Positions 28,500-64,000 of a stretch of DNA of 64,000 nucleotides are shown piece after piece (position 1 is the first letter of the stretch; the number at the start of each line of letters is the position of its first letter). The notes under the pieces are model-generated. The model had not been told where the DNA came from and made no database searches. It saw only the letters and a list, made by a program, of their open reading frames with translations. The DNA lies in NCBI GenBank assembly GCA_032191485.1, contig JAVDOI010000003.1, positions 19,780,149 to 19,844,148 on the forward strand. The letters run 5' to 3'. A program made the translations under genes and the position numbers. The DNA comes from Leptoclinus maculatus (lineage: Eukaryota; Chordata; Actinopteri; Perciformes; Stichaeidae).

Positions 28500-29130
28500 T
28501 CTTTTCTTTGCAGAAATGATCTTCCATACCGGCTGAGTTTCATTCCAAACTCTCAATGAAAAATAATATTTTAATATATTAAAACCTCAGACTGCCGGCA
28601 AATTAATCTAGTATTATGGTATATTCAGCTGAAATAAACTTCATGCCAGACTTCATATAAAATGTCCTATTTAAACCTCTCTTGCTTAGCAAGAAGGAAA
28701 CACAAGTCGTACGGCTTAATAGAAGATGTTGAATAAATGAATAGTCTTTTAGCAAATTCAGCATGCAGGTGTGTAAAGTCTTTTGTCAGCACTTCTAAAC
28801 AGCAAGAATGTCTTAAATATCTAAATTTTTCAGCAGGTTGGCATTGGTTTGATCTTCAGGGTCTTGACAAGTTTAACCTACAGTACAGTATGTGAAGCAC
28901 TGCCCAATAAAGTCAGTACAGAGTTAATGTGTACTATGTATTGCAAGGCTTCTTCCAGCAGGGGGTGCTACAGCACACAGAGACATGATGACGATGATGA
29001 TGATGTCTATCTATACCTAATGCTATCATACGGTGATGATTTATTTAACTTATTCAATGATTGTTTGAGTTATGGAGAGAGAGTTATGAAGAGGTCGGAC
29101 CATATATGTGTATACTTCTTCTAACTCCTT
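28500..29130. repeat. Old direct duplication, copy 1
   Basis: Diverged but colinear with 30180-30790. Shared landmarks in the same order are 'gatcttccat / aatcttccat', 'gagtttcattcca', 'aaaacctcagactg', 'ttgcttagcaa / tcgcttagcaa', 'gtcttaaatat', 'cttccagcagggggtgctac / cctccagcagggggcgctac' and 'gatgacgatgatgatgatg'. It is non-coding apart from spurious frames. The offset is about 1.7 kb. Confidence 0.7.
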
Positions 29131-30180
29131 TTAGGAAATAATATATATATTTATGGTGTTTATGAGTATTTGTTTATTGACAATTTGTTGTATTTACTGT
29201 TCATTTTATTTGTGATTCTTGTTTTGTTTTGTTTTACTTATTTGATGCATGTTCAAAATAAAAAGTAAAATTAAGCTAAAAGGTAAATCACACAGCTACA
29301 GTGCAGCGCAAGATATGAGTAAAATGTCTCACATTTAACATAAAATTCATATTTTCAGTGGCAAACAGAGAAGTCTTAGAGAACTGAGAGTTGGAGCAGA
29401 GCTGCAGATTGTTTCAGATTTGTGGATCATAAAAACTGAATGCTGCTTCTACAGGTTTAGTTTGGACTTTGGGGTCATAAAGTAGACCTGAACCAGATCC
29501 TCAAAGTGATCCATCGTTTACATTAATATTTCAAAACAGCTGAAATAATTGTTTTATCACCTTTCTGTGTTAGATGTAAAGTATGTGAGGACACACACTC
29601 ACCTCTGTTGTCTGGTTTATTATCAGGACACTTTCACTGCTTTTCTTTAATTCGTGACAGAACGATGGAGGTGGATTATGATTCAGATGCTCTGTGGCAG
29701 CTTTTAAATGTACAGAAAACTGGTGGAAGAAAAAATTATCAGTTTTCATGTGTCCACACAGAGAGAGATGAAATGATGAAGATCACTGTGATAAATGTAT
29801 CTCTATCATCTATGTTCAAAGAAAACTAAACATTTAATAAACTATGAAACTCTGTGAATGAGCTGAATCCAACAGATTTAAGTCATAACCAAAGCCGTCT
29901 TCTTCTCTGGCAAATTTAAAGAGATGTTATTTCCTGTTTAGTGTGAGACACTGAGATATAAATGTGACTTTTCTTTAGATATGTAGTCAAAATAATAAGA
30001 TTAAGTCACAGTTTTGTGATAGGTCTCATATTTTAAGAATTCTACAATAAGTACTCTTTATTCATATTGATCCCAAATTTCACAATGTACTTTTTCTCGG
30101 TGAAGTTTGTCTTTTTGTCTGTTGAACTAAGATTTGGTTTTATGATCTCTAATTATCATGAATGCTTCTGTTGTTACAGT
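29131..30180. other. Intergenic AT-rich DNA between the two duplicated blocks
   Basis: No gene recognised. A 73-codon open frame at 29608 has no family resemblance I can support. Confidence 0.5.
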
Positions 30181-30790
30181 TTCTAACGTTCTAATCTTCC
30201 ATCGCGGGAGAGTTTCATTCCACTGCTGCTGTCTTTGAGAGTATTCTGTTGAAAACCTCAGACTGTCCTGTTTGCTCTCCAGCAGACTATAATCAATACT
30301 CTATGATGACATCATGATGACATCATCAGTGTCTCTTCGTCACTGACATTAGAAGTTAAATGGGATGTGAGTCACTCTACATGCAGGAAAAGCATTAATC
30401 AGTCTTTAACACAGCTCAATCCTCTTTTAACCGCGCTCGCTTAGCAACAATAGACAATAATAGATGTCAAATACATAAATCCAGTTCAATTCAGCAGGTC
30501 TGTATTTTAGGGAAAGCCACGAGTGTCATGTGATTGTCTGCGTGGACAAATAGAAAGAGTGTCTTAAATATGATAACTTTTCATAACTTTTTAATGGAGT
30601 TTGTTCTCAGGTCTTCAACAAACCTCCATTCAGTGTGTGTGTGCAGCGCTGTGGAACAGAGACGGTGTGATGGTGTAATGCTGGGCTTCCTCCAGCAGGG
30701 GGCGCTACAGGACACGTGATGAAGATGACGATGATGATGATGCAGACACATTTATTTATTTAAGAAAGCAAACCAGTTTAAAGAGAAACA
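30180..30790. repeat. Old direct duplication, copy 2
   Basis: Partner of 28500-29130. This copy preserves the full CTCF-like core (30692-30705), while copy 1 has one changed base in it. It lies just upstream of the ehd4 promoter region. Confidence 0.7.
30692..30705 (+). promoter_or_regulatory. CTCF-consensus match (plus orientation) upstream of ehd4
   Basis: CCAGCAGGGGGCGC matches CCASYAGRKGGCRS at 14/14, followed by TACAG. The sister site in copy 1 (28955-28968, ccagcagggggtgc) has a single mismatch. It points toward ehd4, opposite to the minus-oriented sites near coch. Motif match only. Confidence 0.5.
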
Positions 30791-31010
30791 GATTTTCTAT
30801 TCCTGTCTTCGTCTCTTATTCTTCGTTATTCATTGATTTCATATTGATTGTAAAAGTTACTTCTTTACCTCCGAAATAATAATAATAATAATTTTATGTT
30901 TATTGAGAACTTCAATCACAAATTACCAAATGATGAATCTGTAGCGTACATGTGTTCACACTCCAGCGATCAGCTGATGTGGCTGGTTTATAATAATAAA
31001 CAAAATGCAT

Positions 31011-31186
31011 ATGCGCGTGTGTCCGCGTGTGCGTGCATTAGGCTGCGTCACAGGAGGAAAAGGGCGGTGTCCCCCCCCCCCCCCCCCCCCCCCCCCCAGG
31101 TAGGGCGCACCAGCAGCGGTCACGTCACCACAAACACGCGCACAGAGGAGGCAGTGTGTGCAGAGCAGCGGAGACTCCCAAGGTGC

Positions 31187-31217
<31 letters not shown>

Positions 31218-31378
31218 TCTCTCTCACACTCACACTAACACTCACTCTCTCTCTTTCCTCCGCCTCCTCAGTCTGGAGGAGGAACGACGGAGCGAGCAGG
31301 AGCCGAAAACACCCGAAAACCTCCCGGAACATTTGGAAACATCGAAACAAGGAAGTTGGGGAGCGCGTGAGCAGCAGC
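31011..31378 (+). promoter_or_regulatory. ehd4: ehd4 promoter / 5' UTR region, CpG-rich
   Basis: The sequence upstream of the ATG turns CpG-rich (gcgcgtgtgtccgcgtgtgcg, ggcgcaccagcagcggtcacgtcacc, cacgcgcaca) in otherwise AT-rich surroundings. It contains a CRE-like tcacgtcac (31120-31128), a poly(C) run (31071-31097) and a CA/CT microsatellite (31193-31258). No clear TATA box. This fits a TATA-less CpG promoter with the leader in the 31260-31378 region; the transcription start cannot be fixed. Confidence 0.5.
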
Positions 31379-52690
<21,312 letters not shown>

Positions 52691-55200
52691 AGCGCCAACG
52701 GGGGAGGGGGAGGGGGAGGGGGGACACTGACCGAGTCCAAGTGTACAAAACCACCTGATGTTCAGACTCACTGGAGAACCAATCAGCCAACGTTCAAAGA
52801 TTTAGGATTTACTCGCCACCGACACGGATCATATATATACAAATTCAATTCACCAAAGAAGAAAAACACTCCTGCTTTAATCTGGACCCTTTTATTTTGA
52901 AAGAGGACACTTGTTGTAAAGACATTTCAACTTCCTGTCTTAATTTTTTCCGTCATGTTCCTCTGAATGTCTCAATGACTGAATATTCGGAGGCAAACAA
53001 ACGATAAAGATCTCATGATAAAATGACTTCACAGGAACTAGCTCTGACCTTCAAAATAAAAGTGCTAGAGGTTTATATAGTGTTTTTTGATAATCAGTGT
53101 CAGAATAATTCCATACAATCCAATGCTACGTTACATTTTGATTTTTACTGAATTATGATTATGATTATTTGCTGCTTTTATTCTGAAGGCCAGAAGCTTT
53201 ACTTTAAAGTGTCCCTTAAAACGTTGTTTCTCGACCTTGTGACTTCGTCTTCGTCACTTTAAAATACTTTGTTGTTAAATATTAACGGAGCTAATCTGCA
53301 GTCAGTTTCGATTTTAGACTTCCTCTCTTTTTTATATTTTTACATCTGCAGTAACTTTGAGTTCACAGACAAAGAAGTGATCACATGGAGACAAATAAGA
53401 CAATAAATGATCCATCATGCCGCTGAAGCTGAAGAGTTTTACAACATTTTTCATTTGAAAACAAATTAAATCAAACTATTTTTGTGACATTTAATCTCTT
53501 TTATTTATAAATATAAAATATATAAAGAGATATATAATTACAAAATCCATGTCAGGCCTTCCAATAATTTACCCTCTAATAATAAAACAAACAAAGAATA
53601 TATTTTAGTATTTTAAAGAAAATCTTAAATATTTTATTACATTTTCTTTGTTTTTATTTACATTTCCAAAGAAAATAAAAACATCATTCCACCGAAAAAT
53701 GTGTTCGTTGTTTTGTAAACCAGCAAGTATTTCATGATTTAAACTTTAAAAATAATTAATCAGGTATTTAAAATTGTCATCATTTTACTTCCTGTAGATG
53801 GGTTTTCAAAATAAAAAATGAATAACACTGTAAAGTGATGTTGTAGTTCACGTCCACACGTTTGAGAACAGGAAGCAGTTACAGACCGTCTGACGGGGTT
53901 TCCTGAGGTCGTCAGAGATCAAAGGTCAGAGTCTGTTTAAACAGCGAGGAGATGACGTCCACCTCGTCCTCCGGGGACGACTTAAACCTCGTCCTGCGGC
54001 GCGTTTTACTGTCCACGTTTGTGTTTCCTCTCATTGTAAACGGCAGCGTAGACGGTGACCTCAGTTTCCTGCTCAAGACCTGCGTAACGTTTTATGAAAG
54101 AAATGCTGTGAATGAAAACAGCAACTTATCCTCCGGTTCTTTAAAGTGAAGCCAAAGCTTCATGTGTTAAAGCTGCATTCTCTCTAGTGTCCATCAGGGG
54201 GCGACTCCTCTGGTTCTATAGAAGTCTATGAGAAAATGACTCTACTTCTCTCTTGATTTATTACCTCAGTAAACATTGTAAACATGAGTTCATGGTCTCA
54301 ATCTCTAGTTTCAAGTCTTCTTCAATACAGCATGATGTTCATTTAGTAAATGATGGTCCATTTAGAGTCAAATACACCATAAAGCAGGGTATGCTTTAGG
54401 GCGGGGCTACACAGTGATTGACAGGTCTCTACCAGAGACGTATACGGCGTCTCTACATCACTCCTCCTCAGTCCAGATGCGGTCACTTCCTGTTCACTGG
54501 TTACACGACGACTTCCTCTTCTTATATTGTTTATACCAACGAATATTTAACACATTAAGACACATTGGCATCGGACAAAAACATGTTCCTGGACATAACA
54601 CACGAACATCTGGCTTTATTTCTTCTTCTCCTTCTTCTCCTTAATGAAAGAGGCTTCATGTTACTGTAGACTTGAGTCAATAAAGGGAAAGAAGTTTCTG
54701 AATGTGCCTTAAATCACAACTTTTTCCCCCGTTAGCAGCTTCCTTCCGTCGACGTCAAATCCAGATATTTGAACCGTAAAGACGCATTTAGACGTTAAAA
54801 TTAACGTAAAAACCAAAGACGAACTCAAGCAAAGAGTCCGACTCACATCTCAGAGCTACTTCTTCACGTCGCTCCGTTAGTGCCAGTTTGTTTCAAAGCC
54901 TCTCACTCTGTTCTCATGACGGGACGGTCGACGTCCTCGAGGATTCAGTCTTTATAAGAGAACGTCTGTAAAGTAGACTTTAGTGGATAAACGTGTCACT
55001 TTAATGAGCAGGAATATTCAGTTTTAAATGTTTTAAAGATGTTTCTGTCGGTCAGATTTCAAATATAAATATTCATCTATCTAAAATGTAAAAGTTTTTA
55101 TTTTTGTGACTTTGCTGTATTTTGTATTCTTGTTGTTTAAACTGATGATGTTTGACTCCTCGTCCTGTTATCAGAGCTGGAGAACAATAAAGTTTATTCA
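52691..55200 (+). other. ehd4: ehd4 3' UTR / downstream region
   Basis: A G-rich patch follows the stop (52697-52722), then AT-rich sequence. Candidate poly(A) signals: AATAAA at 53055-53060, 53402-53407 and 55186-55191; the last is followed by a GT-rich stretch. If the last is used, the 3' UTR is about 2.5 kb and includes the dispersed repeat at 54150-54445. No other gene seen. Confidence 0.55.
54150..54445 (+). repeat. Dispersed teleost repeat, copy 3
   Basis: Full-length third copy of the unit at 4985-5275 and 8335-8640, from 'gaagccaaagcttcatgtg' to 'gacaggtctctaccagagac'. It also carries the CTCF-like word ccatcagggggcgac. Flanks differ from the other copies, which defines the element's ends. 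Confidence 0.82.
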
Positions 55201-56149
55201 AACATGTACTCAACATCTTCTGCTGGTTTGAGGTCAGTTTGTGTTTAAAGTTTCTATGTTTCCTCCGATTACAACTCTGTCCTCACCTGTCTGTCTGTCT
55301 GTCTGTCTCCTCACCTGTCTGTCTGTCTGTCTGTCTGTCTCCTCACCTGTCTGTCTGGGTTTTGTAAAATGACACATTTTGGTGAATAGGGTAAAAATTA
55401 ACGTGTGAGTGTGTCTCTTTACTGTCAGTGTGAACTTTGACCCCTGTACCTGCTGTCAGGTGAGCAGAGCTGCTCATGCTGTAAATCCAAAGGCTTCAAA
55501 GTTCACACACACACACACACACACTCCTTCTTCTATGGTAACATTTGGTTCAGACTGTATGTTTCTTCTTATTCCAACACGTCTTTGGATCTCTCACTCT
55601 GTCTGAGACCCTACAGCAGGAACAATAAAGAGGACGAGTTAAGGTAAGAAACAATAACTTTATGTTCTTTATGACGTGTGTTTACATCCAGAGTGTTTTA
55701 TGTCCTCACATTTTTAAAAATCTGCAGGATTAATTATCCTCAGATTGTTTTATTCCTGTGTCTCTGTTTCCTGTTGATGTATGAACACAGCAGAGATGAA
55801 GATATATTTATTAACATATTTATTATTTTTAAAGGGGTGTTTTAAATGTATAATTGGTTTTAAAAAATGCAAATCAAGAGTTAAAGGCATAGTTCTACAT
55901 TTTCATGTCTGTACGTTTAATATGAAGCTACAGCAATCAGCTGTTAGCTTAGCATAAAGGCTGGAAACGGAGGGAAACAGCTAGCCTGGCTCTGTCAAAA
56001 AGTACATTTACTACAATACTGTGTCACTTAATTTCCATATAATTCTGCTTTATACTTCTATTTCATTACTTTTATTTTATAACTTTTGTGTACAAATTAA
56101 AATTTAACAAACGGTATGATGAGTAAAATATGATGCATCGACAAAAAGT

Positions 56150-56187
<38 letters not shown>

Positions 56188-56454
56188 GCTACCTGGATTA
56201 TGAGAGCTCAGGTATTTTTACAGCAGTGTTGTGTTGAAGGTGTGACTGCTTCTGTCAGCATAAAGTAAAATAACATTTTAACTGCTAACTCAGCAGATGA
56301 CCAATCAGCTGACAGCTCACGAGACCGTCCAATCAGAGGAAACGCTGCATGAAATACGTTTACATCTGACTTTAGAGGTGTGAGATGCAGCTTTTTGGGT
56401 TGTTTTTTCCACCACTGAAGTCAAGAGCAAAGTATCTCAACAACTACCGACCTG
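55201..56454. other. Intergenic DNA between ehd4 and sptbn5
   Basis: A (CTGT)n/ctcctcacctgt array at 55280-55350, (CA)n at 55505-55524 and 56152-56184, and a copy of the 'cttagcataaaggctgg' repeat at 55925-56000. No gene. Confidence 0.55.
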
Positions 56455-56770
56455 ATTGCAGACATGTCAGCTCCCCAGAGGATGAACCCTGATGATTTTG
56501 CTAACCTCTAGCACCACCATTAGGACAAAAATTCCCATGTTATTCAATGTCAAGATTTACGTGAAATGTCCTGATCCCATTCCTGCTCTTCAGAGAATAA
56601 ACCCTTTAGATTCCTGCTCCAGAGAGGATGAACCCATTTGATTTGAATGACTCCATGATCTTTTCTCTTGCACCACCATCAGAACAAAATCCCCCCTTAA
56701 AACCTTTTCCTACCGAGAGGGTCCCTTAAGGGTCCCTTAAGGGAAGCTCCTATATGGTTTGATAAAAATA

Positions 56771-56804
<34 letters not shown>

Positions 56805-58060
56805 ATGTTGCATACCACGTGAAACTTCAGAACCTCGGTTAAAAGACTATTGATGCCATTTGTACATGCTCCAAACACAACTCACTCAAAGCCTATTATA
56901 ATTACTACAGTACCATATTCATATTTCGCCAGGAGTGTGCACACCCACATATCCGGACCTAGCAATCAAAGCTCGATGCTAACAAAGAAACCGAGATTGC
57001 AGTAAACATGCCAACAGCACACAGATGAGGGACATATCTGTAACATCTCTCTAAGTCATACTATCACTGAGATATGAGCAAACAGACACCAGCAACACAA
57101 ATCACATTATCGTTTTTTTATGTCTGGTTGAATTTTCAAAATAAAATTAAAAAAAAATGCCCAAAACTGCTGTATTAGGATGTATTGAACACCATTAGTA
57201 ATATACAAGTGAAATATGTAGTTTGGTACATGAGAAAATTCAAATGGCACACATGGCACACATGGCACACATGGTGCCCAAATGCACATTTTGGAAACCT
57301 CGCCTAAACTCTCTGTACTAAAACCTCTAATTTTGTTCTGCTTCACTTTATCAAAGTCAAACTTTGCAGAGAGTGCACTGCTGACATGTTGTGCTATGAT
57401 TTGGGAGAGGTGTTAGAAGTGTCAGCTGCCATTATTTCAAAGAAATTATGTCAAAAAGTGCTTTGTCTTCAGGCGAACTTGACACTTTTCAATTTGAGCT
57501 GTGTGCCATCTTCCTTTCCTCTTAACCAGTAACATATACACAATATTTACACAATTCATACGAGCAACCCCTTCTTAGTGTTATTACTCCATTGAAATTA
57601 TTCAAATAGACCATGTAGTTAGAGAGTAAGGCCCCTTTGAGTATGGGTATAGTATTTTCGAGCAGAAGCCTAAAAATAGGGCTAGGTAGGAAAAGGTTAA
57701 ATTTCAAGATTTAATGTACAGATTTCGGTGAAATATCCCGATCCTATTCCTGTTGCCCTGAGGATGAACCATTTAGATTTGAATGACTCCATGATCTTTC
57801 CTGTAGCGCCACGATCAAGACAAATACATCCCGTTCAATGTCAAGATTTAATGTATCAATTTTCGTGAAATTCCTGATCTCATTCATGCTCCCTGGAGGA
57901 TGAACCCTTGAGATTATAATTACTCCACGGTCTTTCTTCTAGCGCCACCATCAGGACAAAAATCTCTCCTTACATGTCAAGATTTAATGTACAGATTTCC
58001 GTGAAATATCCTGATCCCATTCATGCTCCAGAGAGGATGAACCCTTTAGATAGATAGAGC
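56455..58060. repeat. Tandem 'aggatgaacc...ctagc(a/g)ccacca' repeat interrupted by an insertion
   Basis: Units of roughly 120-130 bp carry 'gaggatgaaccc', 'gattttg / gatttgaatgactcca', 'tctagc(a/g)ccac(c)atcag' and 'tgtcaagatttaatgta'. They occur at 56470-56700 and resume at 57701-58060. The interruption is the piggyBac-like element 56701-57696. A fragment of the same family is near 40441-40490. Confidence 0.8.
56701..57696. mobile_element. piggyBac-like non-autonomous element flanked by TTAA
   Basis: TTAA precedes the element (56697-56700) and follows it (57697-57700). The ends read AACCTTTTCCTACC on the left and, on the opposite strand, CCTTTTCCTACC on the right, an inverted terminal match apart from two extra As. 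Removing the element and one TTAA restores the tandem-repeat unit (..ccccccTTAAatttcaagattta), giving an internal empty-site check. It contains a poly(A) run (56770-56801) and no convincing ORF. 996 bp; related to 6090-6853. Confidence 0.75.
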
Positions 58061-58162
58061 AGCAGGGCCAAAAAAGTCTTTGATGTTTTTTACCTGAAGA
58101 ATAAGCTGTATAATTTTGCATCTTCTTTTGGAACGTTCTCTGTGCTCTTCCAGCCAATCAGG

Positions 58163-64000
<5,838 letters not shown>

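Noticed and set aside
30896..31378. Upstream in-frame extension of ehd4
   Set aside because: The frame is open by chance through poly(C) and CA repeats; EHD proteins start at the conserved MFSW methionine at 31379.

Overview
This is vertebrate, almost certainly teleost fish, genomic DNA. Genes are split into many short exons with GT-AG introns. There are very long (TG)n/(CA)n microsatellites, many minisatellites and a rich load of degraded or non-autonomous DNA transposons (hAT and piggyBac-like). Nothing prokaryotic is present. Four protein-coding genes were assembled exon by exon, all on the + strand.

Layout. (1) 1-5.7 kb: the last eight coding exons of scfd1 (Sly1, a Sec1/Munc18 ER-Golgi fusion factor); the 5' part lies outside the window. 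(2) 5.7-12.3 kb: intergenic DNA holding an inverted duplicate of one scfd1 exon with its flanking intron, a second inverted copy of a hAT-type element also found at the window start, a piggyBac-like relic and a frameshifted hAT-Charlie relic. (3) 12.3-25.3 kb: complete coch (cochlin: signal peptide, LCCL, two vWFA domains; 553 aa predicted), with a TATA-like box and a probable non-coding exon 1. (4) 25.3-31 kb: intergenic, with a 2.9 kb internally repeated element, an old direct duplication, and several CTCF-consensus matches that are minus-oriented on the coch side and plus-oriented on the ehd4 side. (5) 31.4-55.2 kb: complete ehd4 (EH-domain ATPase; 8 coding exons, 550 aa) whose introns carry three hAT elements or MITEs with exact or diagnostic 8-bp target duplications and many minisatellites. 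(6) 58.2 kb to the end: the 5' part of sptbn5 (beta-V spectrin; actin-binding calponin-homology domains), running off the window.

The gene pairs scfd1-coch and ehd4-sptbn5 are each neighbours in human (14q12 and 15q15 from memory) but on different chromosomes. This window therefore carries a junction, or an ancestral linkage, between the two blocks. The genes do not form one pathway: scfd1 and ehd4 act in membrane traffic, sptbn5 in the membrane skeleton, coch in extracellular matrix.

The most unusual signal is that tandem repeats at three exon ends include the splice-donor junction. In ehd4 intron 5 and sptbn5 intron 2 the exon's 3' end plus its GT donor is copied eight or nine times into the intron. 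In both cases the first downstream donor is exactly in frame with no stop. ehd4 intron 2 shows a simpler version made of CAG|GTACACA repeats.
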